Positions 10,974-23,420 of a stretch of DNA of 64,000 bases are shown here, piece after piece. The notes beneath the pieces were generated by a model, which was not told where the DNA came from, searched no databases, and saw only the letters and a list, made by a program, of their open reading frames with translations. This DNA comes from Crambe crambe (lineage: Eukaryota; Porifera; Demospongiae; Poecilosclerida; Crambeidae): assembly GCA_963924555.1 (NCBI GenBank), contig OZ004590.1:1837001-1901000 (forward strand). Direction: 5' to 3'. A program made the position numbers and the translations under genes. Each line of letters begins with the position of its first letter. The stretch's first letter is position 1.

Positions 10974-12650
10974 GTTTGTAAAGAATTGAGGTGTTATCAA
11001 AGAGTGAGAGTATTGGACGAAATGAAGAGAACAGCCAAGCAACCAATGTATGTATGGTAAGGAGGGATTGACATGGATGCACTATCTTGTGTCAACTAGC
11101 ATAATTGGACATTATAGAGGAACTGTCTAATTATGTTCCCTCTGAATAAAACAGTCGAGCAGTTGAGCAGTATAAGCCATTCAGCAACCATGGTTGGAAA
11201 TTTTTGAGTAAAATGAAATACATGGGTGTCACTAGATCACGAAATATCCAACCATGAGGCATACTGTGGTATTTTGACTGGTTTATAGTCTGATATGACT
11301 GTGAATCCATTAAGATCTATGATTTGTGTTTACTTGATCCATTGACCATTCATTATAACTGCTATAAGTATTACTTTCTCAATTCTGAACTAAATTTCAA
11401 ATCAGCTCATAGAGTGGGTGATCAGCTCTCTGCTGGTATTTTAAATGTTAAATTTGGTCAGGGATTGGAAAAGGTAGAGCAGATAAAGTGAAAGATCAAG
11501 AATACATATTTTTCAGTATAGAACTCAAACAGTTGAAACTCTTTGGAAAAGAAAGTACTGAATTGTATCCAGTTTACTAGTGGTTTACTGGAGTTCATTG
11601 AGATTGCATTTAAGTAAGTCATATTAATAATTGTCATTTATTGTGCTTCACACTGCTGCCGCTGCCTTTTCAGAGAGGTGGAGAAACACTTGTGCATGCG
11701 TCTCTTTGTGCCCACAAACCTGCTAAGGCTGTCTTCCCTCAGTAGGATTTGGTGAGTCTCACTACCAGAGTTCGACTGGATATTTGACCTAGACCTAGTA
11801 GTAAAACTGGTGATGAATGACCATTACCAGATTCCAATATGTTCAGGTTATTAATTACACCCAGCAAAAGCAAGTGTTGCCATAGTATGATCATTTTGAC
11901 TGGAATGTCCTGTCATGTCATAGGTGTTTGTAAAAAGTTAGTTCATGGAACTCATACCTGCACATGATTTTTCTTCCCTTTGTATAGTGGAGAAATGCAG
12001 TGCATTGTGGGGCAAGCCTGATGATCCTTGCACATGCGCAATATATTGTTACCAGATGATTGTTGCAGAGAAGAACCATTAATGTTAGAACATACTACGT
12101 ACAATACTCCAGAGCCAACCTGCTAGTATGGGGCTCACTCACAGCAAGTAGATTGGTGCAATCACATTCAATATTACCATCAGCAGTCAAAATGGTATTC
12201 CTCCTTGTCTATTTTATGGCCAAATGTGGCATCCCTTACCTGGTCACTAGTCAATGAAATGGTGTCCCTTACCTAGTCACTAGAAATGGTATCCCTTTCC
12301 TATCAGCACAGTGAAGCCTGACCCAATTCAATGGGCCTGAGGTCATTAACTATTGATAATAGATCTGTATCAGTTACTGAGTGGTCACTTCAGTAGGTTG
12401 AATGATTTGATTGTTAGCAGGTTAATCTTAAAATGAAGTCCCTCTTATTAAAACCATACAGGTACATGCTCCAGTATCATTTATCGGCTCTATTGGAGCT
12501 CCACACTTCAATTGGATCGAATCATTCAGATATTCCCCAGCACCTGTGTACTCAAGTCCAACTTCTTAACAGTGATGTAGCCGTTAAATCAGTTGATTTC
12601 AAATCCAGGAATGTTGACGTTGGTACTGTTGTTGAAAGAGAAACCGTAAG
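10974..12650 (+). CDS. Three probable exons of an unknown plus-strand gene
   Basis: Three open segments are bounded by splice-like sites. 10,974-11,056 follows TGCATAG, ends TATG/GTAAGG and reads ...ELRCYQRVRVLDEMKRTAKQ. 11,674-11,751 follows CTTTTCAG, ends ATTTG/GTGAGT and reads EVEKHLCMRLFVPTNLLRLS. 12,462-12,650 follows CCATACAG, ends GTAAG/GTAAAC and reads YMLQYHLSALLELHTSIGSN..., ending VVERETVR. The second and third join in frame and both have lengths divisible by three (78 and 189). Joining the first to the second creates TGA at the junction, so either an exon is missing between them or the gene is dead. Family not recognised; start and end not found. Confidence 0.4.
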
Positions 12651-13442
12651 GTAAACTAATATGTTTTCCTTATGAGTTATCAACCATGCAGATGGCAGAT
12701 TAAAAGTAATTGGTTGAAGGGTCAATATATGCATAACTAGTTTCAGTCAGCCAGTAATGCATGGCAACACTCCCTATGTAATAGTTGAACATGACCATTC
12801 CAGGATAGATTGTGTATGATACCATTAGATGCCTATACACACACACATGGGGTTTAAGTGGATCTTATGGTGGATCTTATGTGTAATCTGTTGTTTTTCT
12901 TTTTCTCTGTTCTTTTTTGGTTTTATTTTTGAAACATCAAGTGAAGCACACTCAGTAATGTGTATAGCTGGTAGTGTCGGGATCAGGTTTTCTTTTTTGG
13001 AATCCAAAAATCATCATGTTGATGATAGTCCTCATTTCAAAGGTAAAAGATACTGCATTTTTAGCTGTGTAAACTTTATTGTGGATTTGTCATTACAATA
13101 GTGGTTGATGTTATTGTAACTAAAACAATAGGCAATTGGGTTTGTGCAGGTGTTTAGAGAGATTCTAAGAGAGGCAAAATTAGTGCTCTAATGATTGAAG
13201 TAGGCTCTGGGGAGTACCTTTGTATGTACCTATGGTGGGAGAAGGTAGTCAAGTTAAAATTAAGGGGGTCTCACTCCCTGCCACTCCCTTTCTCCTCCTC
13301 CCAAATGTAACCCTGCGTTTGACTGTTATACTGCATTCCTCTTAGAGTTCAAGGGTCATCTACAGACAATGGAGGGATAGAAGGAACTAATAGAAGTTGC
13401 TCTGTACAAACTATTACAAACTCTAAAACAACTTTTCTTGGT

Positions 13443-13880
13443 GTGGAAAGGAAAAAAAGAGGTGTGCTTGTGATACCAGTGAGGAGGGTTGGGAGAAAGA
13501 CAGTGTGGATTAGAATCAAGAATCCTTTTGGGGGATATGCTCCATGCAAATACATGTCAATACACGTCAATATATTGTCGGCAAGGAGGAGGTCTATGTT
13601 TGGGAGAGACTACGTGCTTTCCAAAGGAGTGGTGATGTTCAATTTATCTGCAGACAAAACAACTAAAAGGGTTTTTATAACTACCAATTCCCATGGAGAT
13701 AACTCATCACAGAAGGAAAAAAAACTGTGTCATTCAAAAATGAGTGAAAGTTGTGAAAATCTAAAGCCACTGCATAAGTGTTTACTGGAGGATTTTGAAG
13801 TGGCTGCTGTGGAGGATATAGCAAAGCAGAAACCATTCAGTTCTAATGTTATTGATCAGTTATTTGATCTAAATGTGTAG
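13443..13880 (+). CDS. Hypothetical 145-aa ORF in R1
   Basis: Opens MERKKRGVLVIPVRRVGRKT and closes PFSSNVIDQLFDLNV. The central segment is hydrophilic, with MSESCENLKPLHKCLLEDFE. No signal peptide, membrane segment or known domain is visible. Copy 1 has equivalent sequence at about 880-1,123 and copy 2 at 2,229-2,620, both broken by indels, and 53,430-53,750 has a remnant. Conservation across copies may only reflect recent duplication. It may be the coding part of an old repeat or a set of former exons. Function unknown. Confidence 0.3.
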   Translation: MERKKRGVLVIPVRRVGRKTVWIRIKNPFGGYAPCKYMSIHVNILSARRRSMFGRDYVLSKGVVMFNLSADKTTKRVFITTNSHGDNSSQKEKKLCHSKMSESCENLKPLHKCLLEDFEVAAVEDIAKQKPFSSNVIDQLFDLNV

Positions 13881-14127
13881 ACAAATGTAGTAATTTTGTA
13901 TTTCGCAGAGTGTACACTTACTAAAAGCCTCAGGCAAGGAAACACTCCTGAGTATTGGGACTATAAAAATATTTTCGGGCCTGTAATTAGATTTGTGCAT
14001 GGATACTTGGCATTGTGGAATGCTAAAATGTAGGGCTGCACCGCTGCACTTACTGAGATTTCCTTTGGGAGTAACTTCTGTGTATGTACATGTAGCTTCC
14101 CCCATGGGAACAATGTAAAATTACATG

Positions 14128-14540
14128 ATAAGTTGTTCTGGATTAGTGGTTACTACTCCCAAACACACAATCTGTACACATGTTTCATCAAAGTTTGTAG
14201 TCTACCTTGGAAGTGGTACCTCCAAGTAAAGGACACTTTGGGATCAGCCACTTTGTCCTTTATAGAGAGATTATCCTTTAATACTATGGGAAAGGGCCCA
14301 AAAGAGTGTCCTTTGTTGGGAGGTTGTCCTCTTCTTGGAGTGTCCTTTATCGGAGGTTCCACTGTAGAATGCAATGAAGCAATGAGAGACGATGAATAAA
14401 AGTGATACTATTACAAGTCGACCACAAATAATTTGTGGACTGTATGACTCTACAAACTGATGTTCCTTTGAGAAACATGTGTACAGATTGTGTGTTTGGG
14501 AGTAGCTATAACCACTGATTCAGAACAACTTGTCTTAATA
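14128..14540. mobile_element. Inverted-repeat MITE inside R1
   Basis: The left arm AAGTTGTTCTGGATTAGTGG (then ACTCCCAAACACACAATCTG) is matched on the right by CAGATTGTGTGTTTGGGAGT and CCACTGATTCAGAACAACTT. The arms are about 85-90 bp. The centre carries the GTGTCCTTTATCGGAGGTTC block that also ends pogo-like elements. The same arrangement is at about 1,367-1,790. Confidence 0.6.
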
Positions 14541-15039
14541 ACGACAGAATACCATTCATGTCATTGTGACATAATTATTATTTGTTTGACATAATGCCAG
14601 GTCACATTATGCTGTTGCCAATTGTGGAATAAATATCAATTAACACTATCCATACATCTGATTCACATGTATTCAACCTTTAGCCATGTATTAGAACCTT
14701 TTACATTACTGTTACCACTAATTGACCACAGTGTAAAACCACCACTCGCTTATACCTGTATAAATACTCAGTCTGTAACTGTCATATTCATCTCTTATTC
14801 TTATCTGGTTCACAAATATCTTCAACTACTACTAAACGCTACACCAATAAGTGATTGTGAATGTTGAATGAGTTTCCTCATCTATAAAAATTAGAAAACT
14901 AATGAGTGAAAGCCTGTATATTGGATGGCTGCTTAGGGAAGATGTGATAGTACTCTGATATGATTTTAAAGCTGAGTTTCATGTGGTGTTGAAATCAAAT
15001 TTATACACCACACTAATTTTATATTATGTATAATTTTTT
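14541..15039. other. No gene seen
   Basis: AT-rich spacer between R1 and S. A short plus-strand ORF (14,622-14,867) has no recognisable feature. Confidence 0.4.
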
Positions 15040-16300
15040 CATGTAGCTTGTAAACTTGACAAGCCTTATAATAACAGCTTTTAATGTTTGTTTTATGTGA
15101 ACTGATCAATCGTGCAGTTATTCTGATCTCTGAAAGTGAAATAGTAACAATATCTAGTAGCTAATTTTGAAACTTGTTATTCCCAAGAGTCTCAGACATG
15201 GAATTACTCAAGAGTTTTGGAAATAATTCAGGGCTTGGAGTGGTGCAGTTAGATCTGTAATTGTACACACATAATAATTGTTTGTAGAGGGCCTGGGAAA
15301 GAGGCCAGCATATAATCACATTACTTGGCATCATGGAGTATAGGACACTTAGCTATTGAGATTGGATTATGGAGCACTGCAGCGTTTCCTTGTACCAGTA
15401 TGTTCCTATATTGTGATCTGATTGGGGTATTCTATATATAAAGCTTGCTTATTATTACAATCAGCTTATGGTTTCCTAAACATGCATTTCCTTGAAACGA
15501 TGAGCATATTTTATTTTGATAAATGTCCTTATAGAGGAGTTGATGTGAATATAGCTATCTGCTGGCATTGTTAACGAACACAAGAACAGCTGTAGCTGAT
15601 GAATTAGAGATCAGTGTATGAATAGCACAATAATGGTGGTGAACAAGTAGCTATAAGATGGGAAACTTCAATAATGTTTTTGGGCAGTTCACTTAATAAT
15701 TACATACTATGTCCCATCTCATTGAATACTTTATGATGCATGATAGTGACCATTAGCTACATGAGAATAACTTCTATTGATCTCATGAGCCTGCATTGAG
15801 AGATGCTGTACCATTAGATTACTATGATGTTAACTAGAATTTGTACCCCACAAACAAGAGTGAAGTTGTAAATGTACCAGAGCCAGACCTCCAAAATTAG
15901 TGAATTGCTCATTGCATGTATGGCCTAGTTGTGCACTAGTCCGTATTAGAATAATAGCTAATGGACTAACGATGTGTACATTGTGCGCATGGGCTGGTTG
16001 ACCACTGAACAGTCTTTGGAATGAAAAATTGCTGCTTGAAGAAAACTACAGAGTCAAATAAGCTAAAAATTATTCATGTATATGTTTGGAATAAGTCCTA
16101 CAGACTAAATCAACACGAATTGGGTATAAAAATCAGACCTACACTTATGAAAAAAATTGTGATTTTGTTGATAAGTGCATGTGAATGTTGAGCAAAAAAT
16201 TATTTTGTAATTATAAGGTTCCTCTTTAATTTAAGAATCAATCTGTATTGAAAACATAATACCTCAGCTAGTCAACTACTGCCTGAATGTATGTAGCTGG
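15040..16300. repeat. Segmental repeat S, copy 2 (long form)
   Basis: The first 790 bp match 3,120-3,780 and 62,690-63,240. The remainder (ACCCCACAAACAAGAGTGAA, AATGAAAAATTGC, AAATCAGACCTACA, CTAGTCAACTACT) matches 63,240-63,620. It is non-coding. It ends about 400 bp below the stop codon of receptor C. Confidence 0.65.
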
Positions 16301-16704
16301 GTGAAGTCTGAATTATATTCCATAATTTGGAGGTCCATAATTGTAATTAGCATAATTTAAAAAATTTTATGTGATTAATTTTCATTGTTGAACATGACCA
16401 CGAAAATTAATCAACATCGAAAATTTCCCAATTTACAGTAGTCCTATAGTGACCTAAGAATAGAAGGGCCTTAGTGTGTACTCTTTCCTGGGCTAATTAT
16501 AGACTTCCATTATTGTTATACCTTTAATTATGACTCCACTGTTTCGGAAAGCAATCTGAGAGTAAGAAACATCATGGACACTCCTGACATTATTGGATGA
16601 CTGTGTTTGTTGCTTTATGATAGGATCTGAGTATATCTGGACCTATACATGTACAACTCATATCCATATGCATGCATTAGGTTTCATATCGGCACACTCC
16701 TGAA

Positions 16705-19700
16705 CTAGCAAGCTACCTCTGGATTGATTGAGGGACCAGTAACTTTATAATCCAATTTTTTGACATCTGTTACTGGTGGTGGGCTATCCAACTCAAAATT
16801 ATTGTCTGGCTGATTTTTCTTAGTTTTATCAACTTGAGCATAAACTGCTCCTGCACATGATAATCGTAACTAATTGTTAGATCCTTTTAGTCCAGTTTTA
16901 ACAATTCATAGTCTTAACCTGGTTTCTCTTCATCTGCAACTGATTTCTCTTTATCTGCAGTAACTAGAAATGATGATGAAATTAATATACCACCTATGCT
17001 TAGCTAGCTAAGCTCTTTAATATTCACTTTCCTCTGAAGGGTTTTTAGGTTCACCTAACAGTTGAAAAGACAACAGCATGGACTTCCTACTAGCTAGTAC
17101 AAAAATAGGTAAGCTCTTTAGGCCATTAGCTATGGAAGAGAGCAGCACAATAATTATGTAGACCTCTAGCCTCGTACCCAGGCCCGCATTTTTTTTTGCG
17201 GGGCAGTGGAAAAATGCCCCGCGAAAAAAACGGGCCTGGATACGAGGCTAGTAAACCTCTTCAATTGCTATCAGCCTGCTACTGGAAGTGGGCCATTTTC
17301 TGAAAAACTATGTTCTGGCAGCACACTTTTTATTGCCTAATATCATTGGATATAATTATTATACGATAGCTTTGTTTATACCTTTTGGTTCTTTCTTCAT
17401 AGGAGTTACTTTATTCTTCCTTTTCTGTATGAAAGCATTGCCAGGGGGCTAATAACTTCTTGACATTATAATAGGGTTGACCCCAAAGTACCCTGGTTGC
17501 ACAATTTGGCCAATTTTTACATGGAAAATGTGGGCATACCCATAATACTTCACAAGTTTTTTCCCCTACAACAGACTTGTAAGATTAATACTTACCTGAC
17601 AGAAAACCACCGTAATGATAAGAATTATTGAAATCACTATGATCAGAATCAAAGATACTGTAATACCTGCAGCTAAAATTTTGTAGTAAAATAAATTGAT
17701 AATTACATTGAGATATCAAATAGCTATTATTTACCAATGGCTGAGACGTCGTCTGCTGTGATAAGTAAATAACAGTAATAGCACTGATTGCAAGACTGTA
17801 GCTATATGAACATGTCTAGCTAATGTACTTACTCCTTGCTGCTGTAGTATCAGCATCAATATCAACTGTAGTAGTAATGATTTCAACTGTTGTTATACCT
17901 TCCTCCTCCACACAAGCTGGATTAGATGCTGAGTAAATTTAGATGAGATTTAATAAAACATACAACTCTCGATATAAACTACCATTGAATAGTTCTGTAT
18001 CCTTTGTTCCATTGCCAGCAGGATTCACTGGAGTGATAGTGTAGATACTGCATAGGTCTGTATCCAGTGGAATAGTGACACTTGTAGTATTAATGCCACA
18101 TTGAGAATAATACAATGTATTGTTGAGATAGTCCATCACATCCACACAGTAAGTGATATCGGGGTCCACATTAGTGAGGTCAAGTGTGAAAGGAGCCTCC
18201 CACGTGATGGTGACTGACTGATCCTGAATAGTGACACTAGTGTTGCTTACTCTATTCAGAGTACCTGGAAGTCCAAATCAATCTCACCTTAAAATGTACG
18301 TAGTGGTGCACTTAATATGATCCTAGCTAGCTACATACACTGCATAGCTAAATGCATGTGGAGCCCTCCAGGTCATCCCTACATAGAGAACTATATCTCT
18401 ACTTTGATAGCTAGTCATGGAACCATGGAGACATATAAAATAGCTACTATCCAGTGAGAATTCATAGCAGCTTGAAATCTTGAAGGAAGACTACAGTGGA
18501 ACCCCTAAATGTGGACTCCCTGAAATGCAAAAACCTCTCTAATCAGGACACTTTTTCTTGTCCCAACTCAATATAAATGTGTATAATTTAACCCCTGAAA
18601 TAGGGACACCTCTCTAATCAGGACACTTTTCACTGGTCCCAAAGGTGTCCGCATTTAGAGGTTCCACTGTACTATGCAATCTTTATGTTGAACATAATAA
18701 CAATCATGTGCAAAGCTCTACTTTTTTGATCAGCTATGCATGCTTTATTATAAATAAGTGAGATTATATACACTAGCTAATCAATCCATATGAAATTTAG
18801 GTCAAGACATTTATGATACAAATCCAAATTTTGCATAACCATAACTATCACTCAAAAATATGATATTCTTGATATCTGGTCTTAAGAACCATGTCTGCTT
18901 GGGGCTGGCCAGTGGCCACCATAGAGACTTTATATTATGAGTAGCAAAATGTGACACTTGCAATAGAGCTAATTGTGTACCTATATTGTCAATATCAAGT
19001 TACATGTGATGTGAAATTAGATCCCAGTTATTAACATTTATGATGTTTGATCATAACGATTCATATGAGTAAAACAGTCTCAGATGCTCATCCTTGGAAT
19101 TAGCTCTGTTCACCCCAGTGGCGTATCTAGCGAGGTGCTCAGGGTGCTCGAGCACCCCCCTCAGCTGCTAGCTAGCTTTTTCAGTAGGCTCGCTTCTATA
19201 GTTATCTATCCTAAAGCTGATCATCTAGCAAGCAGTTTAATATTACACTCACAGAAAGAGCAGCATTGGGTCAGAGTTCAATAATAACATCGGCGAGGCG
19301 CATGCGCCCGGCACGTTTTTACCCTAAATAATGCACATCTCGATCTAAAATTTGTGCTTCTTTATTCAGTCTGCACCTCACTTCTGATCCTGTACGCTGG
19401 TAAAGTAGGGTAGCTAATACTTAGGCCATCATCTGGGTATAATAAAGAGGGTGTGGTTAATCAAAAGTGGGCGTGGTTAGCAAAAATTTCGCGCGCGCTT
19501 ACGCGCGCATTCTCTATCTAGCACCCTCCTAGCTAAAATTCTAGATATGCCACTGCACCCACTTTTTAAATTTATTGGGGCGAGTGAAGCAAGCCCCACA
19601 CTAGTGATGCTGACCTTTTACCCTCACATGCAAACGTATAAATACGTATACTGATATTATATTCATATGTCCATCCTAACATTTTCACGATGACCTTGAG

Positions 19701-20368
19701 CATGCATGCTTGCCCCACAATTTCCCTAGTAGCTAGAGTTGTGCAGCTAGCTATTTTACCTTGAACAGAAAGCTGAGCATTAGGTGATGATATTGTGCCT
19801 GATGATGTACTGAGCCTACACTGTATAGTAGTGGAATTCAAGTCTGTGGACACATTAGCAAATATTAATCTGGCTACTTCTAATTCTTCTGAGAATTGTG
19901 ATGTTACTCCAATGAGATTCAATTCCTCCAGTGGAGAACTATTTAAGAGCCAGGTTACTCCTGTGGCATCTGACCCTCCAGAAGTGGAACAGGTAAAAGC
20001 GGCTGTAGAACCAACAGCCACCACATTCAGAGATGGAGCTAGCGTTGCCATATCTGTGTAACATTAAAATCAGCTATAGCTAGTGATAGAACTATAATTA
20101 TATTATTATTACCTTGACTGTAGACACCATTGCAATTCATTAGAACATTCATGAGTATTATCTAAAATTGAAAAGTTTTAGTGCATCAACTAATAATTGA
20201 GTATTGCTAGTGTATTTGCTATAATTCTGGATTAGCTAGTAGAATGCTAGCTCTGTTGCAGGTATATCTGACTGTATCATAATAATAAGGGAAAAAGCAT
20301 TTCGTGAAATGAAAAAAAGATGCTTACTACTCACTTACTACTGTGATCCCGATATTGAATGAAGTCAT
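16705..20368 (-). CDS. Receptor C: signal-Ig-FN3-TM-tail, 11 exons
   Basis: Exons on the minus strand: 20,368-20,339; 20,161-20,113; 20,053-19,760; 18,264-17,983; 17,928-17,833; 17,755-17,735; 17,672-17,596; 17,424-17,382; 17,054-17,028; 16,954-16,919; 16,850-16,705. All have AG/GT borders and the phases fit, giving 1,101 nt and 366 residues. The first two exons give a signal peptide (MTSFNIGITVIILMNV...VYSQ). Exon 3 is an Ig-like domain with Cys ... TW ... STTIQC. Exon 4 is FN3 (ITWEAPFTLDL, ITPVNPAGN). Exon 5 is a Thr-rich stalk, exon 6 a 21-nt microexon (TDDVSAI). Exon 7 is a membrane helix (VSLILIIVISIILIITVVF), then a basic KRKNK stop-transfer. The tail carries GAVYAQVDKTKK and KLDYKVT, so a YxxV phosphotyrosine-type motif. 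A single-pass surface receptor is inferred; ligand unknown. Microexon and small tail exons are the least certain parts. Confidence 0.75.
17167..17250. mobile_element. 84-bp palindromic MULE-like MITE in a receptor C intron
   Basis: Starts TAGCCTCGTACCCAGGCCCG and ends CGGGCCTGGATACGAGGCTA, almost all stem. The flanks GTAGACCTC (17,158-17,166) and GTAAACCTC (17,251-17,259) match at 8 of 9 bases, fitting a 9-bp duplication. It lies between tail exons of gene C. Confidence 0.8.
18494..18669. mobile_element. Tc1/mariner (pogo/Tigger-like) MITE, TA TSD
   Basis: The termini CAGTGGAACCCCTAAATG and CATTTAGAGGTTCCACTG are flanked by TA on both sides. The interior has GGACACCTCTCTAATCAGGA repeats. CAGTGGAACCTC is a known terminus of pogo/Tigger-type elements. 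It lies in the large intron of gene C. Confidence 0.75.
19116..19555. mobile_element. hAT-type MITE with 5-bp TSD in gene C intron
   Basis: 440 bp, with CAGTGGCGTATCTAG and CTAGATATGCCACTG termini and a CACCC duplication at 19,111-19,115 and 19,556-19,560. The paralogous intron of relic A (near 57,845: CTCTGCTCACCCACTTCTTA) has the same flanks joined without the element, an empty site. GC-rich GCGCGCGC tracts lie inside. Confidence 0.85.
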
Positions 20369-20399
20369 CCTCACACTTGGAATTAATAATAGGTTGGCT

Positions 20400-21470
20400 A
20401 TGTAACTAGCTTCTGTGCTGAGAGTAGCACTAGCGATAATAGGATTATCATGTGGAATTTTGGAAAATAACAGCACTATACTAAACATCTCTGAATTTAT
20501 GTGCATTTTGGGACGATCAATTCTTGAAACAACAAATTCAGTTCACTGGAACAGTCTTAGCAGTATGGAGCAACGTTGTTTATGGTATTGTAGCTATAGC
20601 TATAACCCAGATGACTCACTATAGTCTTCTTCCCTCCCCTTATAGTGTACTTTTAGTGCATTATGATCTTGGTATTGAATGTAGCCATCTTGAAGCTTAA
20701 GATCTATATAGTTACTGGTAGCTATGTACAAAGCTACTGAATATATTTATGCAGGTGCTGAGAATAGCAATAGGTTATGCAAAATACAAAATTATATTCC
20801 TGGAGTTGGGGAAATAACAGTAGCTACTGTCCAGAGGAGTGTCCCTTAAAAATGTTCATCATTTCGATAACATGATACAGTGTGAATAACCCAAATATTC
20901 AGTATTAATTAGGCCAAGCAAACTTAACACTGTCACCTCCCTCATCCAATTTTGTTAGCAAAATATTGAATTTCAATAAGGAGTTTCTGATAAAAATTAT
21001 AAATTAGCAAAGGCCTCAGCATTCTCCCCTTAAATTCAAGTAGGCTTGGTTTTCCAAAGTTCAGTAAAACAGTTTAACTGATATTGAATATTGAATATTG
21101 ATCTCTCTCCCTCATGGAAATCTGAAAATCTTGTGACAATAAACATCTAATTCAGCTTAGTAATAACATGATAATCTATTCAATATGCAGGAAAATTTCC
21201 CGCACTTTCTATGGTATTGTGATATGTACATATGATTCTAAACCAGTGGCTGGTATCCCTATGTCTGGAACTATAGTCTCCTTTTTTTTCTATATAGGAT
21301 TTTGCTTATCATGTCACAATAGTTTCATGTACTGCATGTATAAATTATTATACTTCAGCCCTAAAACATGCTTGAAAAGAATGTATTGGCTCAAGCCTTC
21401 AATTTCATGTTAGTAAACCCACATGCAAGTAGCTAATAGCTATGATGACTTAATAATATACATACATATT
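20400..21470. other. Upstream region of receptor C
   Basis: No coding sequence recognised. 20,330-20,480 matches 36,040-36,190 and partly 43,970-44,080 and 60,530-60,640, and 20,725-20,830 matches 1-200 and 44,340-44,540. This shared 5' flank is the candidate promoter region of the receptor family; no specific factor site is called. Confidence 0.45.
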
Positions 21471-21967
21471 ATCAGAGAGTGCGGTAGCACTCTCTATGTA
21501 GGGATGACTCGGACGGCCGCGCGCGCCGCCTATAGACTAATACAAAAGTGAAATTCCAGTTCCCCCACTTAGACCTAACAAAAGCTACTGTGAATGATTA
21601 TCCAGCCTACTAGAGCCTACTACAATGTGCAGACCAAGTTTCAGGACCAGGGAGCTTACCGTTTCAGAAATACGGCAAGCAGGTAAATCGCTATATTCTT
21701 CTTCTTCTCTATTATTATTATTATTATTCTTCTTATTATTCTTCTTAGACAACCATATCTCTCGAACCACTCAAGCTACAGCTATGATTTCTGGACAAAT
21801 CCACTCCAAATTCTACGAACTACGATCTTTTCTACTCGTTGATCCTCGAAAGAGTCGATGAAAAAGGAGACACTAAGGAGCACAGCACTCGACTAATTCA
21901 ATTAGGAAGCCATCTTTTCTATAATACGCATGCGCATGTATTTGATATCGAATTATTCGAAATTATA

Positions 21968-22280
21968 ACAAGTAAGGGAAAAAGCATTTCGTAAAATGAA
22001 AAAAAGATGTAGGGATGACCACTGCTCAAAAAAGTAAGGAAACAAGAAGGATGGAAATGGGATCAATCTTTGTTCTGTATATCCAGCCAACAATCCCAAC
22101 ATATACACACATTACTACACTATAATCTGAAGTTACCTGACGTATATGTAGGGATTGTTGGCTGGATATACAGAACAAAGATTGATCCCATTTCCATCCT
22201 TCTTGTTTCCTTACTTTTTTGAGCAGTGGTCATCCCTACATCTTTTTTTCATTTTACGAAATGCTTTTCCCCTTACTTGT
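21968..22280. mobile_element. 313-bp palindromic MITE
   Basis: Ends ACAAGTAAGGG and CCTTACTTGT. The arms carry TGTAGGGATGACCACTGC and inverse, and TTGTTCTGTATATCCAGCCA and inverse. Only about 40 bp near the centre is unpaired. Sister copies are at 7,669 (truncated) and 28,298. Confidence 0.8.
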
Positions 22281-22796
22281 TCCTGGTCTTTTTTCCTCTC
22301 TTTTATGGTTTTAGCTATGATTAGAGTTCATTCTTCTATGTGTATGCAGGGACAGATGAAAGAAGTTCTCCAATAGCATACCAGCCCAATCATTTATCGA
22401 GTCAAGGTGTTGTGTTGTTGAGCCATACTTGGAGGTCGAAGATGCTGAAATAGAGTCTACCGTGGTGAATCTAAATCCCCGAATCGATACAGTAGTCTAT
22501 CATCATCATTATCCAGAGCTAGAGCTAGCTAGCTAGCTAGAGACAGCTGAGTAATATTATAATTTCGAATAATTGGATATTCAAATACATGCGCATGCGT
22601 ATTATAGAAAAGATGGCTTCCTAATTGAATTAGTCGAGTGCTGTGCTCCATAGTGTCTCCTTTTTCATCGACTCTTTCGAGGATCAACGAGTAGAAAAGA
22701 TCGTAGTTGGTAGAATTTGGAGTGGATTTGTCCAGAAATCATGGCTGTAGCTTGAGTGGTTCGAGAGATATGGTTGTCTAAGAAGAAGAAGAATAA

Positions 22797-23420
22797 TCAG
22801 AGAGTGCGCTAGCACTCTCTAAGTAGGGATGGCGGGTCAAAGGTCATATGACTGTATAAGCTAAAAACTCTTCTTTCTCTTCTAACCTTACTCTACAGGT
22901 TCTCAGAAGGCTACAGTGAATTATTACATCTACAAAGAAGAGAGGAGAATGTTCAAAAACCAAAAATTCATTCGCTAACATAAGAAAAAACGAGTTCTAA
23001 AATTGACTTTTGTTCTGTTTCTTTATAATAATAAGGATAATAATAAGATCGACGTACCGACTTACTGGCTATAGTCATCAAAATTCTGCTTTGGCCATCT
23101 GTTAGAGCGGCACCTAGAGGCTGATCTTTTGCTATTAGTTTTGACTAAGGCTCTACTTCACTATTTGAGCACTCGGAACACTAGCTAATCTTTCTAAGCC
23201 ATTTTGAAGCACGTCGGTAGGGGGCGGGGCTTATGGGCGGAGCCACGTAAGCTCGTTTAGCTAGCTAATTTTTATTCTTATCTGATGATGTTCCAGTCCT
23301 TGCTGAATTACAGCACAGATGCTCATCTTATAGCAGTATTATAGCCAGTACTTGGCTGTAGTGTAGTCAGCTCACTTCACCATGCCAGGCACATGTCATT
23401 TAGCTATACATTGCTGTTGC
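22797..23420. mobile_element. Reverse copy of the 231-bp unit plus flank
   Basis: 22,797-23,025 is the inverse of one unit of the tandem array at 41,800-43,674, starting with the hairpin AGAGAGTGCGCTAGCACTCTCT. 23,026-23,420 is the inverse of the adjacent 41,370-41,799 sequence (CGACGTACCGACTTACTGGC, GAGCGGCACCTAGAGGCTG). It shows the pre-amplification arrangement: one unit, no tandem array. Confidence 0.75.

Larger units (their letters stand above)
12971..14540 (+). repeat. Segmental repeat R1, copy 3
   Basis: Third R1 copy, best preserved. It shows the same order of blocks as copies 1 and 2, including the VIPVR-encoding stretch, the GAAGTGGCTGCTGTGGA block, and the inverted repeat at 14,128-14,540 enclosing a GGAGGTTCCACTGTAG end. 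About 10 kb of unrelated sequence separates it from copy 2. Confidence 0.7.
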
